Notes: generated from the sequence alone by a model not told the origin. 64,000 bases of DNA from Carposina sasakii (GCA_014607495.2 CP053161.1:2852001-2916000), one strand, 5' to 3'; positions 42,651 to 53,509 are shown, counted from the stretch's first letter. Program-made: numbers and translations.

Positions 42651-42654
42651 TAAG

Positions 42655-42708
42655 TTTCCACCCGGGTGAGGATTTTTTTCCATTTCTTTATTAATAATTT
42701 TATAATAT
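42655..42708 (+). repeat. Truncated 3' end of the tRNA-like SINE family
   Basis: Starts within TTTCCACCCGGGTGAGG and ends in the TTTATTAATAATTTTATAAT tail, like the longer copy at 42756-43040. Confidence 0.7.
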
Positions 42709-42854
42709 ATAATATCTTGACTAAGATAAAAACACTTCTCCGTAATATAATCCGTTAGGATATGGTTGATCGTTTCATCATTAAAACATTGTGCTGAGGG
42801 ATTCAGATATGTTTGCCGAGATTTGGCTTATGTATAGCTATCGGGATGAAAAAA

Positions 42855-42891
42855 ATAACGTTTCCAATAATGTAATTATTGGAAACGTTAT
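42855..42891. repeat. Perfect 17-bp-arm palindrome inside the SINE
   Basis: ATAACGTTTCCAATAAT and its exact complement flank GTA. The related copy at 63525-63560 lacks the right arm, so the symmetry arose in this copy. Confidence 0.9.
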
Positions 42892-42928
42892 GAAAAAAGA
42901 GATGGTAAAATTCGTCATCCGAGTAATT

Positions 42929-43000
42929 GACCCGGTGGCTCAGTGGTAAGAGCGCTGGCACGGAATGTAGAGGTCGTGGGTTCGTTTCCCACCCGGGTGA
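42929..43000 (+). repeat. tRNA-like segment of SINE (not a functional tRNA)
   Basis: TGGCTCAGTGGTAAGAG fits an A box and GGTTCGTTTCC approximates a B box; GACCCGG and CCGGGTG could form most of an acceptor stem. The repeated family context and B-box mismatch argue against a functional tRNA gene. Other copies are at 60371-60443 and 63594-63666. Confidence 0.7.
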
Positions 43001-43205
43001 GGAATTTATTCCATTTCTTTATTAATAATTTTATAATAATAAGTTAATCCTGTCCATTAAAAGTAAGTACTAGTTTAAGAATGCAATGTAAGAAAGAAAA
43101 TAAAGAAAGAATTCAGGATTATGTACTAAAGTTCCAAATAATATCCGTGAAACACAAATGCGCATTCCAATACTGCAAGCTTTGTATTAGTTAAAATAGG
43201 TAGCT

Positions 43206-43365
43206 ACATTAGACACGGCTGCATTACCGAAATGGGGTAGAACTGCAGGATAAGGGAGATCCATTAGTCACGTTTAGCATAGTAGAGACAGATTTTTATT
43301 AGCAGGGACAAGTTGCTAGCTTATCGCCTGAGAAAATAACCGAGTTCCTTAGTCGACTCTTGATG
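43206..43365 (+). repeat. Dispersed repeat R4
   Basis: Blocks ACCGAAATGGGGTAGAACTGCAGGA, TTGCTAGCTTATCGCCTGAGA and GAGTTCCTTAGTCGACTCTT, followed by a (GAT)n run. Confidence 0.7.
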
Positions 43366-44145
43366 ATGATGATGATGATCTCCGACCGTATTTCGGCCAA
43401 GGCGACCAATCTCTACGGAGATTGGCCAGGTACGCAGGAGATATTATAATAATAATAATAATAATAATAAGCCCGCAGGGCAGCTTGTGGCGAGCTGTTG
43501 GGAGGTAGCGTTCCCACGGACCTGAAGTGCTCCCGGGGGAAAGACCCTGTTCCTCATCTCCGGCGCCGGAGTGAGGTCTGACGAGGAACAGTTCCCCCAC
43601 CACTGTCTTGCCTTCGCCGGTTGGGCAGAGTGGAGTCGCGAGAGCTATGACAGCTCGAGGGTGGACGTGCCCGTCAGTAAGTGGCAAGTTGGCTTCGGTT
43701 TAAAGTCCAGGGGCACCCCTCCACCCTAGCCGCTCACCAAATGTTGCCCCCTTTGTCGCACCATGCGTGCGGCCGTTTCAGGGGGCCCATGAAATGAGTT
43801 GGCGAGTCACCGCCTGCCACCAAACAATTATGAGACTTGGTTGTAATGGCAGGCGTCCGTTAGTCTCCTTCAATAGCCCAGTTACCCAACCCCACCCAAC
43901 ATTCAGCCCCATAGCCCATGACCTTTGTTTCCATCGCATGACATAATCGGCACTCCAATAGTCTTGCACATGGCGGGGATCATCGCCGGATGTATCATAT
44001 TGTGCGGTCGGCGATGGTATCCGCCATGTGTATCCCACACCATATTAAAGTTCTCTAAAAAGGGCCTCTACATCTTGGCCACGGCCCGATGCACGCCTCT
44101 CAAAGGACCGGGACTCTGTAGTCCCGAGAATTTAAACAGAGATAC
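43366..44145 (+). repeat. Noncoding repeat resembling a non-LTR 3' UTR
   Basis: A relatively GC-rich block with internal (TAA)n at about 43443-43470. It ends in ACAGAGATACAAATAATAATAAT, a tail style seen in lepidopteran LINEs. No protein domain was recognised in any frame. The assignment is tentative; it abuts the minus-strand LINE tail to tail. Confidence 0.4.
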
Positions 44146-44323
44146 AAATAATAATAATAATAATCATTTATTGCAGGCACATTGTAAAATAAAATAAATT
44201 ACAAAAGACCCATATAAGACGATACAACATAAGTATCGGTCAGCAAATGTATATTGCACAAACACACACATACACACACACCACGCACAATATAGACACC
44301 AAATAAAATAAAATAAAATGTCA

Positions 44324-47191
44324 TTATTTACGGTTCGCGCTCCGATGTACAGAGAGCCAGTAAGAAAATGTAGGACTCGTAATATCCTCGTGAAGGACTT
44401 TGAGGATTGCGTTATTAGAGCTGCGCAGCCTGTTCCAGAAGGATGCAATACGCGATCTGATTACTGCAAAGAAATCGGGAACCATCGCCTCGGCGAACAT
44501 GCCAGACGCACTACAGTATCTAGGTTTCTTCATGAGGATACGAAAAGCATTATTGTATTGTATCCTCATGCTACTATATGATTTGCGAGAGTAGTCGATC
44601 CACAGATGACAGGTGTACAGGTTTTGGCAGTAAGCCTTAAACAAGGTTGTTTTGACCTCCCTATTGCATCTGTAGAATCTACGTGCGAGCATGTTGCACC
44701 GAACCGATAGAGCCCTTCTTTCACGCTCAATATCGCCATCGTCCTTGCCATTTTCCGTCAGAATATGGCCTAAATATCTGAACCGCTGCACCAGCCGTAC
44801 CTCCAATCCATTTAAAGTGACTCTCGGCACTCTCTCCGGACCCTTCCCGGATCTGAATACCATCATTTCAGTCTTGGCCACATTATACTTCAGCCCGTGA
44901 GCAAACGCATATTGCTCACAGACCGAAAGAAGTTTACGTAGCCCATTAATCGAAGGGCTGAGGAGAACCATATCGTCCGCGTAGCTGATATTGTTCACAC
45001 ATACGCCCCCCACATGACAACCGATGCTGGTTCTCCTCAGTCTCGCGATTAGGTCGTTAATATACAGGTTAAAAAGGTCCGGAGAAGTGAGCCCCCCCTG
45101 ACGAACTCCGCAGTCTAATCTATACGCACTAGACGTCGCGTCGCCCCATTTAACACAGTTCGTTTGGTTAGCGTACCAGTAACTCAACAGATCCACCACT
45201 TCCTTGGATACACCCGACCCGCGCAGCTTCCCCCAGAGAATTTCATAATTCACTAGGTCAAAAGCTTTGCTCAAGTCTAGGAAACATGCATATATAGATG
45301 TATTACGATCTGTATAGTATTTTATTGTTTGCTTAAGGCTGAATATGGCGGAGTCAGTAGAGACACCGGCACGGAAACCGAACTGTGCATCCTCAATCTG
45401 CAAATTCCTTGTAAGCCACGGCTGAAGCAGCCGTTCAAATATCTTACCTATGACCGTACCCAAGGAGATAGGACGATAGTTCCCCGCAGACCCAAGGTCG
45501 CCCGTTTTGTTTTTAGGAACTGGAATGACTACGGTTTTCATTAATGCTTCAGGCATGTAACTGTATTTTAAACAAACATTAAAAAAGTTACATAGGTTAG
45601 CGAAAACGTTATCTCCTGCACAAAGTATATGTTCCAGACTGAGCCCATCATGCCCTGGCGACTTACCTCTTTTCATTTGCCAGACAGTTTTGGCAACATC
45701 CCTAGGTGTGAACGATATCTTAATCTCATCATTGTAGCAATTAAGCACTTTAGGAGCGCTCTGGGAACACATACTCTCAGCAGGCAGCGGGTCGACCTTG
45801 AATCTACGAGAAAACATACTCGCAATGTCCTGAGGGTTCTGTAGTCCCTCCACGCAGTCTGGCAGACTCTGCTTATAGTTAAGCTTTTTTGTGGCATTCC
45901 AAAATTTAACAAAATTCTTTTCTTGTCTATGTATAGCTAATATATTCATTTTAATACTTTCCTCGTTGTTCTGGCACCATTTTAACTTATTCTTAAATAA
46001 ACTCCTAGTGTGCCTCATCTTATCATAAAGGTCATCTGATGACGGCCTACCTGCAGTAACCCAGCACTGAAAATGCAATCTGGCTACCTTGTGGCTTTCA
46101 CTAACGTGATGATTCCACCCGCACACTTTCCTATTACTGACTCTCGGCACATTGGCACACGAACTTTTTATAGCCGCTGTCTGTAAAATATTTACAATAT
46201 TATTATAATATTTATTTATTTCATTGATATGCTCATTCACACATAAGCAACACTCATCCTCACAATCCTTACAATAAAAGTCCACATTCATTGATTTAAA
46301 ATAGTTATCACAGTTATTACGGTAAATAGTAGTTTGACTAGAATCCCTGTTACCCCATACAATACCCTTCAAGTAATTATTTTGCTTATCTATAGATTTA
46401 TCGGACTGAATAACCGGTACACTATAACTAATATCACAGCTAATACATAATGCGTAGTGGTCAGACCACATGGGCCCATATAAAATATGCACATCGGAGA
46501 TTGAATTCCATGCAGCTGGTGTTGTTACGCAGTGGTCCAACCACCTCATCGTACCCCTATGTTGCTCACTAACAAACGTATGCGTATCCGAATGTAAACC
46601 CAAGAATGCAATATCCGCACACACTAACAGCTGTTCGTCACAAAATTCCAATAGTTCTTTACCAAACGGCGCACTGGGATGAGCATTAAAGTCGCCCAAG
46701 ATATAGGCTGATGACACCTCACTTTCATTAATAATACCACTCACATTACCTAAGCAGCCGGTAAATTCTATGAAATTTTCTTTTTCGTCTGTGGGCATGT
46801 AGATAGAAAACACCAGGAACGAACCCGCAGGATCTGACACCCTTATGGCTGCAATTCTGTCATTTTCGCACTCGATGACCGAAACATTCGGGAACCTGGA
46901 CTTACGCCACAACAAGGCGAGACCACCATACGGTCTACCTCTTACCACCACTCCCATAGAGGTATCTATAGATGATTTAGCAGTATATACAAAATCACTG
47001 TCAATTTCATTTATGAAATTTAAGTCATGGGGATATAGCCACGTCTCCTGAAGTGCCACGATGTCACTTGTTTGGCAGAAGTCCCGAATGTGTGCTATTG
47101 ACCGTTTAACGTTTTTGCAGTTAAAAGATATCATCTTAATATTTTTCTTAATGGTTGTGCTATTCATACTTATTTTGTTTGTTTGCGGCAT
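44324..47191 (-). CDS. LINE ORF2: AP-like endonuclease and reverse transcriptase
   Basis: 955 residues, intact. The N-terminal apurinic-type endonuclease shows ISFNCKNVKRS, ALQETWL, ILGDFNAH and WSDHYALCI, giving the catalytic Asn, Glu, Asp-x-Asn and Asp-His. Reverse transcriptase has VIPVPKNKTGD, GNYRPISLGTVIGKIFERLL, FGFRAGVSTDSAIF, ACFLDLSKAFDLVNY, GVRQGGLTSPDLFNLYIND and the active-site ISYADDMVLL. A helical thumb and C-terminal region follow (FRYLGHILTENGKDD). No RNase H or CCHC is evident. It nicks target DNA and reverse-transcribes LINE RNA at the nick. The RT texture fits the CR1/Rex1/Daphne group; the exact clade needs phylogeny. ORF2 overlaps ORF1 by 32 bp, suggesting coupled translation. 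Confidence 0.9.
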   Translation of the reverse strand: MPQTNKISMNSTTIKKNIKMISFNCKNVKRSIAHIRDFCQTSDIVALQETWLYPHDLNFINEIDSDFVYTAKSSIDTSMGVVVRGRPYGGLALLWRKSRFPNVSVIECENDRIAAIRVSDPAGSFLVFSIYMPTDEKENFIEFTGCLGNVSGIINESEVSSAYILGDFNAHPSAPFGKELLEFCDEQLLVCADIAFLGLHSDTHTFVSEQHRGTMRWLDHCVTTPAAWNSISDVHILYGPMWSDHYALCISCDISYSVPVIQSDKSIDKQNNYLKGIVWGNRDSSQTTIYRNNCDNYFKSMNVDFYCKDCEDECCLCVNEHINEINKYYNNIVNILQTAAIKSSCANVPRVSNRKVCGWNHHVSESHKVARLHFQCWVTAGRPSSDDLYDKMRHTRSLFKNKLKWCQNNEESIKMNILAIHRQEKNFVKFWNATKKLNYKQSLPDCVEGLQNPQDIASMFSRRFKVDPLPAESMCSQSAPKVLNCYNDEIKISFTPRDVAKTVWQMKRGKSPGHDGLSLEHILCAGDNVFANLCNFFNVCLKYSYMPEALMKTVVIPVPKNKTGDLGSAGNYRPISLGTVIGKIFERLLQPWLTRNLQIEDAQFGFRAGVSTDSAIFSLKQTIKYYTDRNTSIYACFLDLSKAFDLVNYEILWGKLRGSGVSKEVVDLLSYWYANQTNCVKWGDATSSAYRLDCGVRQGGLTSPDLFNLYINDLIARLRRTSIGCHVGGVCVNNISYADDMVLLSPSINGLRKLLSVCEQYAFAHGLKYNVAKTEMMVFRSGKGPERVPRVTLNGLEVRLVQRFRYLGHILTENGKDDGDIERERRALSVRCNMLARRFYRCNREVKTTLFKAYCQNLYTCHLWIDYSRKSYSSMRIQYNNAFRILMKKPRYCSASGMFAEAMVPDFFAVIRSRIASFWNRLRSSNNAILKVLHEDITSPTFSYWLSVHRSANRK

Positions 47192-48215
47192 GCATAATAC
47201 GTTCCCTATATCTACGGTAAACTAGACCTGCCGGCCAAAATTCGCTATTTAGGAATGTCGACATTTTACTCGCTGCAATAGTGATTTTGTAGGAGTTGAA
47301 AGACGTCTCTCGATATTGTTTTAACAATTCCACATCCACACATTCCTGGCCACGGTCGGTAATATGATCTTTAATATCATTCACTTTTACATTCTTTTGT
47401 ACTCTGGATATATAAATAGCACACGTAGGTTCCACTACCTGTAGTCGGTTGCAATTATTTAAGTCCCCCGTACCACGCATGTTTTTACGTTTAGTAGCCT
47501 TTCTCCGTACTACAGTTGTGAATCCCTCCACGGTATTGTCAGTCTTATCCGCCATACAATCAGGGTCGATTACTGTGTGTTCCAAACGCTCCGTCATAAT
47601 AATATCCCGGTAGGAGGGCCTGCGCTTGCCTGCCAAAACCGGTTGCGAGCTCGCAGCGCTGACTGCCTTATTCTGGTACATAGCCAGATCACCTCGCTCA
47701 CTCAATCGCGTTTGAGATTGCGACTCCTTAGGAAAATTGGGTGAACTAGTTACTAAGGACGGCTGATTATTCTGCGTAGTCCTTAACTGTCTTAACTCAT
47801 TATGTAGCTTAGAAAAATCGGCCTTCGATACTGTATCCATACGTATATTGCATACTTCCTCCTTCAATATTGTCAAATCCTTTAGAAGACGACATACGTC
47901 GACATGGTCAAAAGATACAGGTGGCAACCGGTTGAGGTCCCTCGCTACAAAGAGCGGCTGGTCATTTGGATCGCTTTCCTTTAATAGTTTTATAATGTCC
48001 CTTATGTTTTTCTTGTTTTTGTCTTCGCCTTTTCTACTAACACAGCGCGTCGTCTCAGGAATCGCATTATATAATAATGATTTTGCCGACTCGATTTCGG
48101 CGTCCGAGAAGTTTGTGGCACATATTTGTACGATACTAAGTTCATCCAGTACATCAATTTTATTTTGAACAAAAGTCAAAAACTCGTTTATAATTATATT
48201 TTTATCACTCCCCAT
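47160..48215 (-). CDS. LINE ORF1 protein
   Basis: 351 residues, intact. The N-terminal half includes LVFARDLNRLPPVSFDHVDVCRLL-like blocks and a predicted coiled coil (about 110-150, KDLTILKEEVCNIRMDTVSK). A low-complexity linker follows, then a C-terminal globular block CAIYISRVQKNVKVNDIKDHI ... YKITIAASKMSTFLNSEFWP. That block resembles the RRM-like or FP-like C-terminus of insect LINE ORF1 proteins. It probably binds LINE RNA and self-associates. No zinc knuckle is seen. Confidence 0.82.
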   Translation of the reverse strand: MGSDKNIIINEFLTFVQNKIDVLDELSIVQICATNFSDAEIESAKSLLYNAIPETTRCVSRKGEDKNKKNIRDIIKLLKESDPNDQPLFVARDLNRLPPVSFDHVDVCRLLKDLTILKEEVCNIRMDTVSKADFSKLHNELRQLRTTQNNQPSLVTSSPNFPKESQSQTRLSERGDLAMYQNKAVSAASSQPVLAGKRRPSYRDIIMTERLEHTVIDPDCMADKTDNTVEGFTTVVRRKATKRKNMRGTGDLNNCNRLQVVEPTCAIYISRVQKNVKVNDIKDHITDRGQECVDVELLKQYRETSFNSYKITIAASKMSTFLNSEFWPAGLVYRRYRERIMHAANKQNKYE

Positions 48216-48825
48216 TTTAAAACAATTGTCACTGCGTAGTAACGTTCACGCGCGTTTACAAGCGCATTGTATGCGTAGCACAAGCACTAGCACTCCCGTT
48301 CACGATTAGGCGAAGACTGGAATGAATTATAGTGCACAAGTGTGTGTGTAAACACAGATGCACGCTCTATTCCGTTACTCTCATAGTCTGATGGGACGGA
48401 AAGCCGACACAACCGGAGAGAGATCAGGCGCAAGACCAACGGTTTTACGTGCTTTCCGAGGCATGAGCTAAGTGACAATTTTACAACATTAAATATGTAC
48501 ATGGAATTAATTCATTGATACAGGCCCGTGACTGGGATCGAACTTACGCCTCCCGCTTGGAAGGTGCACGTCTTAACCACGGGTCTATCACCGCTTAGTC
48601 GCTTATCAGTCGACTCTTATAACATGCACGGAAGGAGGATGCAGCTGATGTATTCTAGTGAAGCTCCGCATAAGCACGAGAAACATAAGCACACAAAAAT
48701 AAAGCTAAAATTATGTTTTACGTGTAAAAAGGAATGTCTAAATGATTACTATGATGTTAAAAAAACGTTTCACAAATGGTACGACAGTGAATAAGAACCG
48801 ATAGCACATACAGAATGAGGGGTCG
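48216..48825. other. Spacer between the LINE and gene A
   Basis: Probably includes the LINE 5' UTR at the left. A minus-strand tRNA-derived SINE head lies at 48525-48605 and an R4 fragment at 48605-48672. The remainder is gene A downstream DNA. Confidence 0.5.
48525..48605 (-). repeat. tRNA-derived SINE head
   Basis: On the minus strand, GACCCGTGGTTAAGACG and AGTTCGATCCCAGT resemble A and B boxes. The arrangement has the spacing of a tRNA-derived Pol III promoter but no functional tRNA fold is claimed. Confidence 0.55.
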
Positions 48826-51800
48826 TCATACAATGATGAGCTTGCCGTTGCGGTACTTGGTCCGCAGAGGGCGCTTCTCGTCCGTGGTGCTGACGCTGCC
48901 GCCGCTGCTGCCGGAGTCGGCGCGGGCGCGGTGTCCGGTCGCACTGTAAGGGGTAATAAACTTTTACAGAAAGTGATACAAATGCATTGCATGCCTGAGG
49001 ACCATGGCACTGACGTAAGTTAATGTTACAGCAATTAGACGCAGCACCACTTATTATCAGATAAATCAGCATGAAGTAACTTAGATGCTGTGTAGTGCAT
49101 GTTAATTTACTTAAGGCGGTGTGATCAGACAAAAGAGGCATTTTAGAATCGATTTTTTAAATACTTGTCCGATTACCACAGCTCTAATTTTTTTATATGT
49201 TATTATTTAAATCTTATCAAGTTTGTGGCCAACGTGGAAACTCAATTACTTAAAAAATTCTCGATAGAATTTCGTCGTAGGCAAAGGTGTTCGTTGAGAC
49301 CTATCACTGTTTTCTTTAATTCTTGAATTATTAGATATAATACATACACTAATTCACAGCGGAAATCTAGCGAAAAACATAGGTTGCTTACCTATTAGTA
49401 TCAGCGAGCCGGCGATCCTGTGCTCGCGCCGCCAACGCCAGCGCCATGGCCGTCAGCTGCAGCAGTAGCAGCGCTAGCGCCGCACCCACCAACACGTATA
49501 AATTTCGGGGGGCGTCGTCTACGGCCTCCTACAGACAAACAGCACATTTTTGGAGTCTTATCACAACTTTGCACAGGCTTTTACAAAGCAAACCCTTATG
49601 TATTCTGTGATTTTACTTCTCAATCTTTTGTTTACCTAATTATTTTGAGATGAATTGCCATCCATAGTTCATAATCATAATAGAGATTCATCAATGGTCT
49701 ATGTGTGAATTGTATCAGGCGTTACTAAATAAAAGTTAAGGCCAGATGCTCAGAACTGGTTTCCCATGCATCGTGACTGTAATTGTCCACAAGCTTATGA
49801 ATGAATCACATTCGTTTCTACACAATCTGTAGGGCCCGGTGGAGAGCGAGACAAAATAGGAACGTTCTATACGCCAATCTTAATATAAAAAAAAAACTTA
49901 CGTCGATGAGGGCCTTGACCTTATCATCCATAGGATGCCATCGCTCGATGTATTCCAGCAGCGGCCGCAGCTTCTCCCTCAGCTCCATCGCCTCTTGCAG
50001 CTGCCGCGCGGCGTCAGTCCGCAGCCACACCGCCGCCCGCGCCGCTCCGCCCGCTGTCACCAACACCTCCACTATTACCAGCACCGCTGACAGCACCGCG
50101 TACTACGGGCATAAGAAATGATAAATATAGTGCTGCAAAGTCAGGTCGAAATAATAATAATAATAAATAAATAAATATTCACACACTACACAACACATTA
50201 ACCTAGTCCCACACTAAGATCCCTAAGGTCTTGTGTCGTGGGTACTAAGTAACGGTATATAAATACATAGATAAGTATAGAAACATCCATGACTCGGAAA
50301 CAAACATTGATATTCATCATATCAATGTTTGCACCTACCGGGATTCGAACCCAGGACCTATGGCGTCGCAGGCAGGGTCACTACCTACTAGACCAGTCGG
50401 CCGTCATCGAGTAGAACTCAAATTAAAAGCTCCCACCATAAACGGACCTGGACCTGGACCTGGACCTGGACGGGGCTTGATCACTGGTAGATGTGAAATG
50501 ATTTGGTTAATTCGATAGTTTAGTGGACTTAGGAAAAAAGTTTGCAAAGTTATCGATATCGATTCCACTAATAGCGGTTAGACTTCATCCACCCGACAAA
50601 TGAAGGCTTGCTGTTGGAGGAAATGGTTCGTTTATTTTGCGAAATTTGCTCGTGAAATGATTACATTGTCCATTTGTCTAACCTTATGACGTGAAGCCTA
50701 ATCGATCGAGAATCAGAAACTAGATAAATGCTTCTAAGTTAGTTCCAACTCCACTCACTACCAGCAGTAGCACATAGCGCGCACTCCGGTCTTGCGGCAT
50801 GGACGTGGCCGTCACCGCCAGCTGCGCCAGCACCAGAATGGCGGCCGGCAGCGCCAGCAGTGCGGCACAGAGCACTCGGTACTCCGTAGGCAGCAGACCG
50901 CGCACGGCGAGGTACGCGCTAGGGTCCCACTTCAGCCGCGCTGCTGTTGCCAGCATTGCGCCGGCGAACAGCTGCCAAAAGCATATAAGTAAGATCACTG
51001 AATAACAATCAAGATCCCTTGCATTATCCCGAGATAACAAACCAATATAAATTACATAAATACATAGATACGGCTGTGTTACCGACATGTGAGATCCCGC
51101 AGCTACGTTTATCATAGCGGGGTCAGATGATGAAGATCAGAAACATGTTGCTAGTTTATCGCCTGAGAGAACGCCCGAGTTCCTTAGTCACGTATTACGA
51201 CATGCACGCAAGGAGATGCAGCTCACGTAACTATATTCTAGTACAAGTATGCCCCGCATCAGCACAGGATATTACATACGGCACAGCAGTGTTCCCGAGA
51301 ATGGGGTTATCTTGAACTGCAGGATCGCAAATCCTACAGCCATAGCGGGGCCAGATCAAATATTAGTTAAAGATATCATATGGATATAAATAGCACCTAG
51401 TATCAACTAATCAAAACGTAATAGGTACTCTGAATTTCGGGTAATCTTAATGTATAATACATGACACATATACGTTATCAGTTTAATAAGAGTCAGATTA
51501 GTCATTTTATTTGAATTTAATGTTATTTCTAAGAATAGTGTTTATTTTTTAGCGCGGTCATTTTATGCAAATTAGATTGCAGACTCCATCTTGACGATCG
51601 AATCTTTAATGCTGTAGATAATTAGGTACGGCCCAAGTTTGTTTCCTTGGGGAACGCCGAATGATTCCGATTTTTTTCCCAAATCCTAGGGGGTTTGACC
51701 TTTTGGGTAATTAGAAAGAAAAAAATAATTCTTGTAAACCCAAGATACTGTTTAATAACCCCGACAATATTTTTTGTCAATCTGGACAGCCCGAATCTAA

Positions 51801-52388
51801 TTTTATTATTCACTACTACTTACAGGTAGGTAGGTAATTTGGCAATTAAAATGCATATACCTATTATACGGGTGTAAAATACCCCTTTTGTTACACCTTG
51901 CATAGATGGAAAATAAGATACGGGAACGGACCCACTTTCAGAGAATAAATACTATTCTCGTACCTATGGACTAACTCCCAGTTTCGGCTTATTTGCATAA
52001 ACCAGATCGAAGTGACTGCATCACTAGGCTAGCGGGGCAGATAGATAAGCTGGCACTATTTGTATACTCTAGTAGTCTAATTAACTTGTGTGAGATGAGA
52101 CTATAAACAACTGAATGAACTATGAACAAATCATTCACATAAAACGTGACAGAACTTATGTTGTATGGTATTTCTAACTTAGAGCGAACCTCGAGTTGAT
52201 AAACAGTCACATTCTTAATGTTAACTTTTGAGCCCTCGAGGGAAAAGTTACCGCCAAAGGTTAGAAAGCGCTATATTTCTTAATGATTAGGTGTGCTTGA
52301 TGTTTTCGTTAATGATATATGACAATGAAGATAGTCTCACCATGAGCAGCAAGTTGACATGCAGCAAAAGCGGTGCCGTGAAGCCCAT
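48826..52388 (-). CDS. Gene A: four-helix, tetraspanin-like membrane protein (complete, five exons)
   Basis: Exons on the minus strand: 52388-52341 (ATG), 50971-50762, 50102-49902, 49528-49392, 48943-48826 (TGA). All introns are GT-AG; the first three junctions are phase 0 and the last splits a Ser codon (AG|T). The product is 237 residues. Hydrophobic segments at about 5-27, 49-72, 82-105 and 163-185 give four helices. A charged 55-residue loop lies between helices 3 and 4 (REKLRPLLEYIERWHPMDDK), and a Ser/Gly-rich basic cytoplasmic tail ends KYRNGKLIIV. The layout and the YAVLSAVLVIVEVLV helix resemble tetraspanins, but the CCG motif and loop cysteines are absent and the loop is short. A tandem paralogue lies upstream (gene B). 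Function is unknown; exon sequences are GC-rich. Confidence 0.85.
50142..50405 (-). repeat. tRNA-derived SINE in gene A intron
   Basis: The minus strand starts GGCCGACTGGTCTAGTAGGT (A box), has CCTGGGTTCGAATCCCGGTA (B box), a unique body with AAGACCTTAGGGATCTTAG, and a (ATT)n tail. This is a typical lepidopteran SINE layout. It lies inside the intron at 50103-50761. Confidence 0.8.
50443..50473 (+). repeat. Hexanucleotide repeat (GGACCT)n
   Basis: About five tandem GGACCT units in a gene A intron. Confidence 0.95.
51065..51265 (+). repeat. Dispersed repeat R4, in gene A intron
   Basis: Has TTGCTAGTTTATCGCCTGAGA, GAGTTCCTTAGTCACG and GACATGCACGCAAGGAGATG blocks. It lies in the long first intron (50972-52340), which otherwise shows no gene. 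Confidence 0.7.
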
Positions 52389-52744
52389 CTTCAGTCCCGA
52401 ATCCCTCCCTCGCCTCCTTCAAAAAGAGTCCACACTGCACTTCCAAAACACCTTACACTACACCATACCTGTCTTCCATACTCTATACACTTAGTACTTT
52501 CACTAAATAGATTCGTGCTGCCGTGTGTCGTACAAAAGTGATCGTTGTTTATCTAATCTCTCCCTATCGAGGTTATCACACCTGCCGCGCCCGGAGCGAG
52601 GAGTCTATCACATCACATGTGGGTCTCTTCCATACTGCACGCTCGCTACTCACACTCACTATTTGCATATTTGGCCGATGTATGGGTAGTTTTAGGACGT
52701 CATTATTTATCTCTTTGGTAGTTAATAATGCAAGCTCATTAGTT

Positions 52745-53010
52745 ACATACATACATACATACATACATAAAATAATCACGCCTCTTTCCCGGAGGGGTAG
52801 GCAGAGATCACGGATCTCCATTTGCTACGATCCTGACACACCTCTTTCGCTTCATCTACTTTCATGACATTTTTCATGCACGCTCGTCGGTTTAGGGTAC
52901 TCTTGACCTGACCTTTCTTTAGAATTTCACCAATTTGATCGGTGAAAGTCCGGCGAGGTCTTCCCCTTCCAACCCTTCCATCCACTCTTCCGTTGTACAC
53001 TTTCTTTGTC
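52745..53010 (-). repeat. LINE 3' end with C-terminal coding remnant
   Basis: A minus-strand frame (53000-52776) reads [20 protein letters not shown], then [19 protein letters not shown] and [18 protein letters not shown], followed by a (TATG)n tail. This is the C-terminal tail and 3' end of a non-LTR element, also present at 35541-35720. Its terminal bases match the end of SINE-like R1. Confidence 0.72.
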
Positions 53011-53509
53011 AGTCTACTTTCCCAAGTAAATAAAGTGCATACTCTATAGTTTTTATTATTTATAACCGTCTGTATTCTAAATCTATCTATCTATCTACAT
53101 AAGATAAAGTATCAGAATGACTTTTTACATTTACTTAGTTATTTTTATTTTAAACCATTATTTGAGAAAATAGCTATGTAGGTAATAGTATTTATTTAAA
53201 TATAGCTAGGTAGATATTTTATTTTTACAAGTAGATAGGGTAAGTAGAAAAGTAAAGGATAGTACAAGTAGGTTAAAGAAAATAAACGCAAACATTAAAT
53301 AGAAAAATATTTTATTTTATTGCTCCAAATATAATTAAAGACAATTTTTTATGAAATAAATTCTAAGAAGTAACAACCTTCTACTCGAACTTGACCGGTA
53401 CATCGTATATATCAGGGGTGGTCAAGCGGGCAAGATATCTCGACTATTATGCAGTCCATGTTGGCAAGGCACGTAGTACATAATCTATGGAAGATATATG
53501 AGAAACGTA

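Larger units (their letters stand above)
42756..43040 (+). repeat. SINE with an internal tRNA-like domain
   Basis: A roughly 285-bp element shared with 63438-63704: TAGGATATGGTTGATCG at the left, a tRNA-like segment at 42929-43000 and an AT-rich tail. The tRNA-like part is not at the 5' end, unlike most tRNA-derived SINEs. The copy contains a private perfect palindrome (42855-42891). Confidence 0.75.
44161..48215 (-). mobile_element. Two-ORF non-LTR retrotransposon (CR1 group), apparently with open ORFs
   Basis: On the minus strand: ORF1 (48215-47160), ORF2 (47191-44324) overlapping by 32 bp, then a 3' UTR ending CAATAAATGATTATTATTATT. An AATAAATGATTATT-type tail is common in CR1/Rex/Daphne-like LINEs. 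Both ORFs are uninterrupted. The 5' UTR start and target duplication were not resolved. Confidence 0.85.

Noticed and set aside
42929..43000. Functional tRNA gene
   Set aside because: A/B-box-like, but three copies share long non-tRNA flanks, the B box is imperfect and anticodon arm pairing is not convincing; it is a SINE part.
49818..50121. Single-exon genes around gene A exon 3
   Set aside because: The minus-strand frame is part of spliced gene A; the plus-strand frame is its shadow.
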